Shown here: piece by piece, positions 9,060 through 16,574 of the stretch
Layout: each line of letters opens with the position of its first letter
Position numbering within the stretch: position 1 is the stretch's first letter
Source: Arthrobacter_J sp038199985
Lineage (GTDB): Bacteria; Actinomycetota; Actinomycetes; Actinomycetales; Micrococcaceae
NCBI GenBank assembly: GCA_038199985.1
Contig: JBBPYK010000050.1
Location: forward strand, 88,093 to 152,092
Reading direction: 5' to 3'
Length of the DNA: 64,000 bases
Notes under the pieces: generated by a model
Told to the model about the DNA's origin: nothing
Database searches by the model: none
What the model saw: the letters and a program-made list of their open reading frames with translations, nothing else
Made by a program: the position numbers and the translations under genes

Positions 9060-10054
9060 GTTGTCGTCCTGTCCGCCTGTTGTTTAATACGCTCCACTGC
9101 CCGCAGTCTTGCCGAGGCTGCGCGCGGATTCTGCCGAATTTCGTCTTCCGTTGGAGTTTCAGTTCCGCGGGTAAGTGTTTTGAGGTATGGCTTGTGCTGC
9201 TCGAGTTCAACAGGGAATCCGGGAGGTGCCGAGGATTGTGTTCCGGCGCTGAAGGCCTTCTTTACCGTCTTGTCTTCGAGTGAGTGATAGGACATGGCCA
9301 CTATGCGTCCGCCCATGTTCAGCGACGCAATCGCCGCCGGTACAGCGTCAGCAAGCACCGTCAATTCCTCGTTGACCTCGATCCGCAAGGCCTGAAACGT
9401 TCGCTTTGCGGGATGACCGCCTTTCCTGGCCGCTCCGGCCGGCACAACACTGCGGACCACATCTACCAGCTGTCCGGTACTGTGCAGTTGCTCCGTCGAT
9501 CTGGCCGAAACAATGGCGGAGGCAATCCTCCCGGCGAACTTTTCTTCGCCCCACCCGCGAATCAGACACACAAGGTCAGCTTCGGTGTAGTGATTGACGA
9601 CATCTGCAGCGGTCTGGCCACGGCTTGTGTCCATCCGCATGTCTAGAGGTGCGTCGTAGGAATATGCAAACCCACGTTCGCGCTCGTCTAGTTGTAGGGA
9701 GGAGACTCCAAGGTCGAAAAGCACGCCGTCAACACCGTCGAGCCCCAGTGACCGAACTACGTCGGTTATGTCGTCATAGATCGCGTGGACCAGGTCTGTC
9801 CGGTCGCGATACGTTTCGAGGCGTTCACCAGCTAGATTAAGCGCCTGTTCATCGCGGTCGATGCCGACAAGGTGGACCTGTGGGAAGCGTTCCAGAATTG
9901 CTTGTGAATGCCCACCCATCCCAAGGGTGGCATCGACGACGACGGCTTGGCCCTGCGTCGAGACTGCTGACTCGATGGACGGTGCCAGTAAATTGACGCA
10001 TCGATCCAGAAGGACAGGCACGTGGCGATCTTCTGCGCACTTTTTTTCGCTCAT
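9056..10054 (-). CDS. rsmH: 16S rRNA (cytosine(1402)-N(4))-methyltransferase RsmH
   Basis: Methylates N4 of C1402 in 16S rRNA using S-adenosylmethionine. The 332-aa product contains HVPVLLDRCV at the N-terminus and the SAM motif VDATLGMGGHSQAIL. It also has GVLFDLGVSSLQLDERERGF and the C-terminal MSYHSLEDKTVKKAF motif. The frame is open for 29 more codons upstream. The ATG at 10054 was chosen because GGGGGAAG lies just before it and the protein then begins at the usual family position. Second gene of the mraZ operon. Confidence 0.96.
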   Translation of the reverse strand: MSEKKCAEDRHVPVLLDRCVNLLAPSIESAVSTQGQAVVVDATLGMGGHSQAILERFPQVHLVGIDRDEQALNLAGERLETYRDRTDLVHAIYDDITDVVRSLGLDGVDGVLFDLGVSSLQLDERERGFAYSYDAPLDMRMDTSRGQTAADVVNHYTEADLVCLIRGWGEEKFAGRIASAIVSARSTEQLHSTGQLVDVVRSVVPAGAARKGGHPAKRTFQALRIEVNEELTVLADAVPAAIASLNMGGRIVAMSYHSLEDKTVKKAFSAGTQSSAPPGFPVELEQHKPYLKTLTRGTETPTEDEIRQNPRAASARLRAVERIKQQADRTTT

Positions 10055-10236
10055 TGCTTCCCCCTTCGGACTCGTGATGGTATAGCCGTGTGACCCGCCG
10101 TTTTCTTGAACCAGATCTCCCTCCGCGTCCAACCGCAGCACCCGCCTGACTCCGGGGAAGGTGAGCCAGGTCGATCTACGGTGGGGCGGCTGGAGATCTC
10201 ATCCAAGAAACCCCCGCTGTCCACAATTTTCTTTCT

Positions 10237-10668
10237 CTACAAGATGCCCGGTAGGACTTCTTCATCGGTATTGGAGAAAGACTCCTCCTTCTCCAATAGG
10301 TAGTTATCCCACGTGGGGCCGTCCCAGATTTCGGCCCTCGTTCCAGCACCAATTACTGCTAATTCCCGGTCCAGGCCCGCGTAGCTCCGCAGGGCGGACG
10401 GAATAGTGATCCTGCCCTGCTTGTCCGGGACTTCGTCTGAGGCTCCCGAAAGAAACACGCGAATGTAGTCACGCGACTGCCGCGATGCCAAGGACGCTTC
10501 CCGAAGCTGTTCGTACATACGTTCAAATTCCTGCGTACCAAAGACGTAGATGCAACGTTCCTGTCCTTTGGTAAGCACGACTCCGTCCGCCAGTTCGTCG
10601 CGGTACTTCGCCGGAAGGATGAGCCTGCCCTTCTCATCAAGACGCGGGGAATGCGTTCCGAGGAACAT
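10237..10668 (-). CDS. mraZ: Transcriptional regulator MraZ
   Basis: DNA-binding regulator of the dcw cluster, with two tandem AbrB-like SpoVT/MraZ halves. The 143-aa protein starts MFLGTHSPRLDEKGRLILPA, the first DxKGR-type motif, and repeats it as VPDKQGRITIPSALR. The length is the family norm. It is the first gene of the cluster and is preceded by three GTGGNG repeats at 10-base spacing, its expected binding site. The 182 bases between it and rsmH (10055-10236) show no gene. Confidence 0.96.
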   Translation of the reverse strand: MFLGTHSPRLDEKGRLILPAKYRDELADGVVLTKGQERCIYVFGTQEFERMYEQLREASLASRQSRDYIRVFLSGASDEVPDKQGRITIPSALRSYAGLDRELAVIGAGTRAEIWDGPTWDNYLLEKEESFSNTDEEVLPGIL

Positions 10669-10730
10669 TCACCACCGCCCATCTGAGTTGAGTTCAGCTA
10701 CCCCATCTGTAGCTTTTACCCTCTTATATC

Positions 10731-10756
10731 CTCCACTTTACTCCACAGAGCACCAC
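10731..10756 (-). promoter_or_regulatory. MraZ-box repeats in the mraZ promoter
   Basis: Read on the minus strand, GTGGTG, GTGGAG and GTGGAG occur at exact 10-base spacing (10751-10756, 10741-10746, 10731-10736). That is one helical turn per repeat. They lie 60-90 bases before the mraZ start, where actinobacterial MraZ is known to bind direct repeats of this type. A TTGACT hexamer followed 16 bases later by TAAAGT overlaps the repeats and could be the promoter, so binding would block RNA polymerase. The promoter assignment is tentative. Confidence 0.75.
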
Positions 10757-10895
10757 AGTCAACGAGTGTGGCGACGGATTCTACGGCGTGTCGAGCACAG
10801 CCCGCGTCAAACGCCTGAAAAGACGCGAAAAAGAGACCGTAATGTGAATTGCGACAAGGTTGCTCTTTGGCGCCACGAAGGTCCGTTAAATAGCG

Positions 10896-10920
10896 GAAGA
10901 CCCCGGGTACCGAGGTCTTC
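10896..10920. terminator. Hairpin after the DUF3040 gene
   Basis: GAAGACC (10896-10902) pairs perfectly with GGTCTTC (10914-10920), and CGG/CCG can pair inside the loop. It lies about 48 bases past the stop of the DUF3040 gene on the minus strand and upstream of the mraZ promoter, a sensible place for a terminator. There is no long U-run. The rest of 10757-10967 shows nothing recognisable. Confidence 0.55.
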
Positions 10921-10967
10921 TTGCTGAGGCTTGCGTTGGATTCTATTGATCGGGGAGGGAAATGGAG

Positions 10968-11345
10968 CTAGGGCTCACCTTGGCGGCGTTGATCCCATTT
11001 CTCCTCCAGCCCTCCCATAAAGCCACCCCGAGGTGCTGACGCCGATTTGGGTATGGACTGGCCTTTGCCGTGCGACTCGGACCCACCGATCGGACGAACA
11101 GTCCCGAAGTAGACGCTGGCGCCCATGATCAGAAAGCCGCCAACACCAATGAAAATATTTTGGAACGATACGCCGACAAGGAGCACAAGAATGCCGGCCA
11201 CGCCGACCAGCGCGCTGAGCACAATTCGACGCGTTGAGAAAGAGCGCCCCGACGACGACATCGAATGAGCAAACCTCGGATCTTCAGCATTTAACTGCTG
11301 TTCCAGCTGTTCAAGCAACCTCTGCTCGTGTTCTGAGAGTGCCAT
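10968..11345 (-). CDS. DUF3040 small membrane protein
   Basis: Actinobacterial protein of unknown function, 125 aa. An acidic N-terminus begins ALSEHEQRLLEQLEQQL, the DUF3040 hallmark. Two adjacent hydrophobic helices (about residues 40-80) follow, then a Gly/Lys-rich cytoplasmic-looking tail. A GTG lies one codon earlier, but the ATG at 11345 sits five bases after AAGGAGG and is preferred. The M. tuberculosis counterpart (Rv2169c) also lies just upstream of mraZ. It may be tied to wall or division, but no function is established. Confidence 0.85.
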   Translation of the reverse strand: MALSEHEQRLLEQLEQQLNAEDPRFAHSMSSSGRSFSTRRIVLSALVGVAGILVLLVGVSFQNIFIGVGGFLIMGASVYFGTVRPIGGSESHGKGQSIPKSASAPRGGFMGGLEEKWDQRRQGEP

Positions 11346-11460
11346 CACTGCCTCCTTGCTGAGAAACCACCTGTAAATGCTGTCAACGAACGTCGCAGGG
11401 CTGCGGTTCCCTGTTGTTCAAGGATAGTTCGCATTGGCGATCAGGGCCAGTCGTCAGACC

Positions 11461-12654
11461 CTACTCTACCGGCGGTGGAAGCAGTTCGGCCGGACGAATG
11501 ACGGAATCGCCGAAGCGTAAGTTAATCCTGTCCAGAGCCGTTTCGGCAAGTCGCCAATTCTCGTCGCGTCTGTCGATGGTTAGTTGACTCGCCACGGTGG
11601 AGGCTACAACAAGTTGCTCCGCCCTTAGACCAATTAATCTAACCTTCATCGGGCGGACTCCAAGTCCTTCGAGTAGATTCAGTGCCGATTCATACAGAGC
11701 GTGGGCGTTATCGGATGGTATGGACAGTTTCCGGCTGCGGGTCAGGGTTGTGAAGTCCTCGTATCGCACCTTAATAGATATGGTCCCCGCCGACCTACCA
11801 ACGGCGCGGAGTCGATGCGCGGTTTTGTGTGCCAGACGCAGGAGCTCCTGGTGCAGTCTAGAGTCGGCACTCACGTCGTCCGCGAATGTCTCTTCCGCAC
11901 CGATACTCTTCTCTTCCTGCACCGGTTGCACCGGTCGTGGGTCTTTGCCCCACGACAGGTCATGAATGTGCAGGCCTGAGACGCCCAATAGGCGCTGAAG
12001 TGTTGCGCGCGGGGTGTTCGCAACATCGAGAACGGTCGATATACCCAGACCAGACAGGACCTTTCGGGACTTCTCACCTACACCCCATAATGCGGAGACC
12101 GGCAGGCCGTGAAGGAACTCCACCGAGTTCGCTGCCGGAATCAGCAGTAGACCATCCGGCTTAGCTCTCGTGGAGGCTATCTTTGCCACGAACTTGGTAC
12201 TGGCAATTCCCACAGAAGAAGGCAGCCCGAGCTCGTTGGACACGCGCCGTCGAATAAGACGGCCTATATCTAGAGGAGTGCCGAGCCTTCGGGTGGAACC
12301 GGACACGTCGAGAAATGCTTCGTCGACACTGACCTGCTCCACGAGTGGAGTGATGGAGCGGAAAATTTCCATGACACGGACGGAGATGTCTTTGTACTTG
12401 TGTTGGTGTGGTTCCACAATGACAGCTACCGGACAAAGCCGGCGAGCGGTGGACATCGGCATTGCGGAACGGACACCGTACTTTCGCGCCTCATAGGAAG
12501 CGGAGAGCACTACCGCGCGTCCCGATGCTGACCCAACGACAACGCATCGACCGCGTAGCTCTGGACGCTCCAGCAGCTCAACTGACACGAAGAAGGCATC
12601 CATGTCCACGTGCAACACGGGACTGTCTGTATACGCCATCTCAGTACTCGTCAT
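11461..12654 (-). CDS. dinB: DNA polymerase IV (Y-family)
   Basis: Translesion DNA polymerase. The 397-aa protein has the catalytic motifs VLHVDMDAFFVSVE near residue 14 and VSVDEAFLDVSGS near 110. Both supply metal-binding acidic residues. Helix-hairpin-helix DNA contacts (LWGVGEKSRKVLSGLGI) and the little-finger domain follow. No canonical beta-clamp-binding peptide is obvious at the extreme C-terminus. It is divergent from the lipoprotein gene at 12815 across about 160 bases. No convincing LexA box was found, so SOS control is not supported here. Confidence 0.93.
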   Translation of the reverse strand: MTSTEMAYTDSPVLHVDMDAFFVSVELLERPELRGRCVVVGSASGRAVVLSASYEARKYGVRSAMPMSTARRLCPVAVIVEPHQHKYKDISVRVMEIFRSITPLVEQVSVDEAFLDVSGSTRRLGTPLDIGRLIRRRVSNELGLPSSVGIASTKFVAKIASTRAKPDGLLLIPAANSVEFLHGLPVSALWGVGEKSRKVLSGLGISTVLDVANTPRATLQRLLGVSGLHIHDLSWGKDPRPVQPVQEEKSIGAEETFADDVSADSRLHQELLRLAHKTAHRLRAVGRSAGTISIKVRYEDFTTLTRSRKLSIPSDNAHALYESALNLLEGLGVRPMKVRLIGLRAEQLVVASTVASQLTIDRRDENWRLAETALDRINLRFGDSVIRPAELLPPPVE

Positions 12655-12814
12655 GGTTCTCCAGTTGGCCGTCGAATTCCATGTTCAATGGTAGACGGAG
12701 CACCGGACATTCTAGACGGATGCCGGAGTACAGGAGCGGCATTCGGTCAACCCTGCGCATAGACTGTTCAGAGCCTTCCGGCGCCCGTCGACCGACACCA
12801 CCACGAAGGACACC

Positions 12815-13375
12815 ATGAGAGCGAACAAGTTCCTGGCACTCAGCTTTGTTGTCGCCGCAGGAATCTCAGCCTGCTCATCACCAGGGTTGGAAGATCCACC
12901 TGCCGCTGCGGGTTCGGAAGCTCTGCAATCCACGTCCACCCCGTCCGCCGACGCTATGGAGACAGAATCCGCCAATGACGCGGCCAGCCCTTCAGTTTCG
13001 GCGTCGGCGCCGGGGTCCCCCTCCCCCTCGTCGAGCGCGCTAGTCGAGCCATTCCCCCTAGACGTCTTGCCGGTTATGGGTGAGTCCACGGTCCTGTCAT
13101 CGTCCGTGGACCTGACCGGAGACATGGCAGTTGTCTCTGTGACGGCATCGGTTGATAAGTCCTCGGACGAAGTCCTCGAGTACTATCGCTCGTCGCTGTC
13201 GAAGGCAGGATTTAAAGAACTCAAAGACGAATTCTCCGATGATTCAATTGCCAGCCAGGATTTCTTCCGCAACGGTACAGAAACCATCAACGTCAGCGTC
13301 GTGGCCGGCACCAAGAATCAGAAGGCGTCCGTTTACACCGTAGGCGGTACCCTTCTCACCGAAAGCATGGACTAG
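12815..13375 (+). CDS. Putative secreted lipoprotein of unknown function
   Basis: 186-aa protein with a signal peptide ending in a lipobox-like ISAC (Cys at about residue 20). A Ser/Pro/Ala-rich linker of about 55 residues follows. The compact C-terminal domain contains SSDEVLEYYRSSLSKAGFKE and a final segment with AGTKNQKASVYTVGG. That alternation resembles small secreted domains that pair a helix with a sheet, but I cannot name the family. GAAGGAC precedes the ATG. It ends four bases before the prenyl synthase gene, so the two are probably co-transcribed. Confidence 0.8.
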   Translation: MRANKFLALSFVVAAGISACSSPGLEDPPAAAGSEALQSTSTPSADAMETESANDAASPSVSASAPGSPSPSSSALVEPFPLDVLPVMGESTVLSSSVDLTGDMAVVSVTASVDKSSDEVLEYYRSSLSKAGFKELKDEFSDDSIASQDFFRNGTETINVSVVAGTKNQKASVYTVGGTLLTESMD

Positions 13376-13379
13376 CCAG

Positions 13380-14477
13380 ATGGAAGACTCCCAGCCGTTC
13401 ATCGAAGACATCGCCCTCGAGGAGGCTTCTCTACTTCGAAGACTCTCGCAGGAGCTGGATGTTTTTCTTGTTACTCGACAGCACCGGCTGGAAGAAATCT
13501 CGGCCTACGCCGCAGAACCGGTCCGTGCCATAGCCAGTCTGGCCTCCGGTGGGAAACGCATGCGCGCCAAACTCTGCTATTGGGGCTTTCGCGGCGCAGG
13601 CGGATCTGCCCAGGACCCTGCGATCGTCAGCGCAGGGGCGGGTCTTGAACTCTTTCAGACGGCCGCGTTGATCCACGACGATGTCATCGATAATTCCGAT
13701 ACCCGTCGGGGTGCACCCAGCGTCCACCGCCGCTTCGCTGAACTCCACCGAGTATCCCGCTGGCACCTGGACGCTAGACGCTTCGGGGAGGGGGCTGCGA
13801 TTCTATGCGGGGACATGGCGCTGTCTTTTAGTGAAGAGATCTTCGCTTCGGTCGCGCAGACGTCCCCTAGAGCACGAAACCTCTTCGACACCATGCGCAC
13901 AGAGGTTATGGCGGGACAATACTTGGACATCGTGGAAGAGGCGGCTGGGCCTGGAAGTGATGCCACGACCGCCGTCGAGCGCGCCCGCAATGTACTGCGC
14001 TTTAAATCAGCGAAGTACTCCTCGGAGCACCCACTGGCCATCGGCGGGGCGCTCGCCGGTGCGTCCGTAGCGCAGTTGCAGGCGTACTCAGATTTCTCTC
14101 TGCCACTGGGCGAAGCGTTTCAATTGCGCGATGACATGCTCGGCGTCTTCGGGGATCCTGCTTTCACTGGCAAGCCCGCGGGAGACGACCTGCGCGAAGG
14201 CAAACGTACAGTCCTCATTGCCTACGCCATCGCGGGCTGCACCGCGGGAGAATGCTCGGACATCGCCGCACTGCTGGGTAATCCTGATCTAGGTGAGACA
14301 GGCATCGAGCACCTCCGCACTATAATTGGCACCTCAGGCGCTAAAAAAGAGACAGAGATGCTGATCGACGAGTTGTTGGAGCGCTCCATCAGCGCTCTCC
14401 ACGACTTACCAGTTAGCCCTCTGGTGAGGGAAGCACTCGGCTCTCTCGCTGAGGCAGCAATTCGCCGCACCGCCTGA
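13380..14477 (+). CDS. Polyprenyl (geranylgeranyl-type) diphosphate synthase
   Basis: Trans-isoprenyl diphosphate synthase condensing isopentenyl diphosphate onto an allylic primer. The 365-aa protein contains the first Asp-rich motif HDDVIDNSDTRRG and the second region FQLRDDMLGVFGD. Upstream it has GGKRMRAKL, the basic substrate site. The DDxxG-like second motif is common in actinobacterial IdsA/GrcC proteins. Chain length cannot be told by eye. It matches the place of idsA2 next to the Rv2175c/pknL pair in M. tuberculosis, which suggests a role in supplying prenyl lipid for the envelope or quinones. Confidence 0.92.
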   Translation: MEDSQPFIEDIALEEASLLRRLSQELDVFLVTRQHRLEEISAYAAEPVRAIASLASGGKRMRAKLCYWGFRGAGGSAQDPAIVSAGAGLELFQTAALIHDDVIDNSDTRRGAPSVHRRFAELHRVSRWHLDARRFGEGAAILCGDMALSFSEEIFASVAQTSPRARNLFDTMRTEVMAGQYLDIVEEAAGPGSDATTAVERARNVLRFKSAKYSSEHPLAIGGALAGASVAQLQAYSDFSLPLGEAFQLRDDMLGVFGDPAFTGKPAGDDLREGKRTVLIAYAIAGCTAGECSDIAALLGNPDLGETGIEHLRTIIGTSGAKKETEMLIDELLERSISALHDLPVSPLVREALGSLAEAAIRRTA

Positions 14478-14506
14478 AATCAGATGGCTATCCCACGCGG
14501 GAGAAT

Positions 14507-14860
14507 TTACCAGGCGAGAGCTTGAGCACGGCGACGAATTTCCGTCTTCCGGCCGCTTCGGAGTGCATCTACAGGCTTACCGGGGAGCGACTCATCGTCT
14601 GTGAAGAGCCAGATGATCATCTCTTCGTCGCTGTATCCGGCGTCTGCCAAGACCATGATGGTCCCCTTAAGGCTCTCGAGGACGCTGCCCTCCATCAGGA
14701 AGTCCGCTGGAACGCTCCGAATGGCACGGTCCCCGATCCGTACTGCTATGAGGGACCGGTCGTTTATCAGGCCATGCACTTGGGTGATGGAGGCGCCCAA
14801 CTGCTGGGCGACGTCGGGCAATGGGAGCCAATGGGGTACAAGATTCTCGAAATCGTTCAC
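14507..14860 (-). CDS. Rv2175c-family DNA-binding protein
   Basis: 117-aa protein with an N-terminal winged-helix/excisionase-like fold (WLPLPDVAQQLGASITQVHGLI) and the C-terminal signature DALRSGRKTEIRRRAQALAW. The latter aligns with the end of mycobacterial Rv2175c, a DNA-binding substrate of kinase PknL. The start is a GTG at 14860 with an in-frame stop two codons upstream, so the protein begins almost at the fold. It lacks the N-terminal tail that carries the phosphorylated Thr9 in Rv2175c, and no Ser/Thr occurs in its first 24 residues. A pknL-like kinase lies 1.7 kb away. Confidence 0.85.
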   Translation of the reverse strand: MNDFENLVPHWLPLPDVAQQLGASITQVHGLINDRSLIAVRIGDRAIRSVPADFLMEGSVLESLKGTIMVLADAGYSDEEMIIWLFTDDESLPGKPVDALRSGRKTEIRRRAQALAW

Positions 14861-14969
14861 TCCTCAAGGATCACATGATTTCGCCCTCGGCGGCCACTTC
14901 GTGATGTCGAATCGACGCCCGTAAACCCCGACACGCATATTCAAGACGCATCCGTGGGATTAGAACTGT

Positions 14970-14997
14970 TTGTGCTAAGTGGAAAATAGTGTAGGTT
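14970..14997 (+). promoter_or_regulatory. Candidate promoter of the LysM-transglycosylase gene
   Basis: TTGTGC (14970-14975) and TAGGTT (14992-14997) are separated by 16 bases, close to the housekeeping consensus with the TAnnnT type -10 usual in Actinobacteria. It would give a leader of about 80 bases before the ATG at 15087. No riboswitch fold was recognised in that leader. Confidence 0.4.
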
Positions 14998-15086
14998 CAC
15001 ATTAGTCACGCAAGCATCATCAATCACATCAGTAACATGGGAAACATGCGCGTCGCCACGATGGCCGCGCCGCTGACCACGACCGA

Positions 15087-16472
15087 ATGGGGAAAATGCA
15101 CATGCCTTCTACGCCCGCGCCGGCACGCAAAAACACCACCGCCAGCCGGAGGATACATGCTGCTGTTACCTCTGCTGCCATACCAGCTGTCATACTCTCC
15201 TCAGTCGCCCTGGCCGAACCCGCTACAGCATCCCCGGTCAACCCGGTACAGTTGCGGCTACCCGGCACCATGCCGGCCCAGCTCCCTGTGACCGGCGGCG
15301 CTAGCCTCATTGCCGCTGCGAAGGTCCCAGCGTTGATTCCCAGCCGGCTCCCATTGGCTAAAACTCACACGACATACACCGTCAAGGCTGGCGACACCAT
15401 CAGTGCCATCGCGTCTCGTCACGGCCTCAACACTGGCAAGCTCCTACAGCTCAATGGGCTGAAGTCACATTCACTCATATTCCCTGGGCAGAAAATCACA
15501 CTCGGTGGCTCCGCACCGATGACCAGCCACACGACAAAACCCGCTCCCAGCACCAAGAACACCGCTCCGAAATCCTCCGGTGGCGCGTCTTACATTGTTC
15601 GTTCCGGCGATACGCTCAGCGCTATCGCGGCCCGTCACAATGTGAGTCTGGGAAGCATCCTCTCAGCGAACCGCCTCATGATGACGTCGATTATCTATCC
15701 GGGCCAGAAAATCACTGTCTCGGGCAAGAGCTCCGGTGGGGGGCCCACTCACAGTCCAGGCAAGACTGTGAAGCCGACGACGCCCAAACCGTCGAGCAGC
15801 GCACGTTCATACACTGTGGTTCCCGGAGACACTCTCAGCGCAATCGCCTCCCGACATGGAATCAGTCTGGGGACCATCCTGTCGGCCAACGGCATCCGCT
15901 CTACAGATATCATCCGGCCAGGCCAGAAACTAGCGCTGGGCGGTACAGCGAAAGTTACCAAGACCTCCAACACGGCACCACAAAATCTAGTGCCTTCCTC
16001 GTTTCTTAACTACACGTACCCGGAAAAAGTTGTGGCTCAGGCCAACGTGAACAAGCAGACGCTCAATTCGATGCCGGCACCCACGCAAGAACAGATGAAA
16101 GCCATCATCGCTGACACCGCACGCCAGCTGGGCGTGGATCCGGCTCTCGCTCTGGCGTTCTCCTACCAGGAATCAGGGTTCAATCAGCGTGCTGTTTCAC
16201 CGGCTAACGCCATCGGAGCCATGCAGGTCATCCCATCTTCCGGACAGTGGGCATCGGACCTGGTTGGACGGAAACTCAATCTTCTAAACCCCCAGGACAA
16301 CGCAACAGCCGGAGTCGCCATCATCCGTGCACTTGTGCGTACCAGCAAGAACCTGGACATCGCAATTGCCTCTTACTATCAAGGGCAGTACTCGGTGTCG
16401 AAGCACGGAATGTACGACGACACGAAGAATTACGTGCGCTCCGTGAAATCACACGTATCCTTGTTCCGCTGA
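15087..16472 (+). CDS. Secreted LysM x3 lytic transglycosylase
   Basis: 461-aa exported wall hydrolase. The signal peptide covers residues 1 to about 48. Three LysM peptidoglycan-binding repeats lie at about 96-139, 168-211 and 241-284, each with a YTVxxGDTxSAIAxRH start and a PGQKI/L end, separated by Ser/Thr/Pro linkers. A C-terminal SLT (lysozyme-like) domain runs from about 340 to 461 with the catalytic Glu near 362 in SYQESGFN, followed by GAMQV. It should cleave glycan strands. Starts at 15096 and 15102 are also possible. It is upstream of the PASTA kinase gene, separated by a terminator-like hairpin. Confidence 0.93.
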   Translation: MGKMHMPSTPAPARKNTTASRRIHAAVTSAAIPAVILSSVALAEPATASPVNPVQLRLPGTMPAQLPVTGGASLIAAAKVPALIPSRLPLAKTHTTYTVKAGDTISAIASRHGLNTGKLLQLNGLKSHSLIFPGQKITLGGSAPMTSHTTKPAPSTKNTAPKSSGGASYIVRSGDTLSAIAARHNVSLGSILSANRLMMTSIIYPGQKITVSGKSSGGGPTHSPGKTVKPTTPKPSSSARSYTVVPGDTLSAIASRHGISLGTILSANGIRSTDIIRPGQKLALGGTAKVTKTSNTAPQNLVPSSFLNYTYPEKVVAQANVNKQTLNSMPAPTQEQMKAIIADTARQLGVDPALALAFSYQESGFNQRAVSPANAIGAMQVIPSSGQWASDLVGRKLNLLNPQDNATAGVAIIRALVRTSKNLDIAIASYYQGQYSVSKHGMYDDTKNYVRSVKSHVSLFR

Positions 16473-16487
16473 CACTTGACTTTGGTG

Positions 16488-16516
16488 ACGGGCTCCTCCT
16501 TCATGGAGGCGCCCGT
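16488..16516 (+). terminator. Hairpin between the transglycosylase and kinase genes
   Basis: ACGGGCTCCTCC (16488-16499) and GGAGGCGCCCGT (16505-16516) pair over 12 positions with one mismatch around a TTCAT loop, followed by a T-containing stretch. It begins 16 bases past the transglycosylase stop. The kinase gene therefore probably has its own promoter. Confidence 0.6.
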
Positions 16517-16574
16517 TCCGATTTAACCCGTGTTCGTCAACGGGCACCGCCCCGATACACGTAGGATCATAAGG

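Noticed and set aside
12670..12689. TCGAA...TTCAA near the dinB start, resembling a LexA box
   Set aside because: The arms are seven bases apart instead of six and one arm is imperfect, so it does not fit TCGAAC-N4-GTTCGA.
14861..15086. c-di-AMP (ydaO-type) riboswitch before the wall hydrolase gene
   Set aside because: Such switches precede actinobacterial wall hydrolases, but the leader of about 80 bases is too short and lacks recognisable conserved core sequence.
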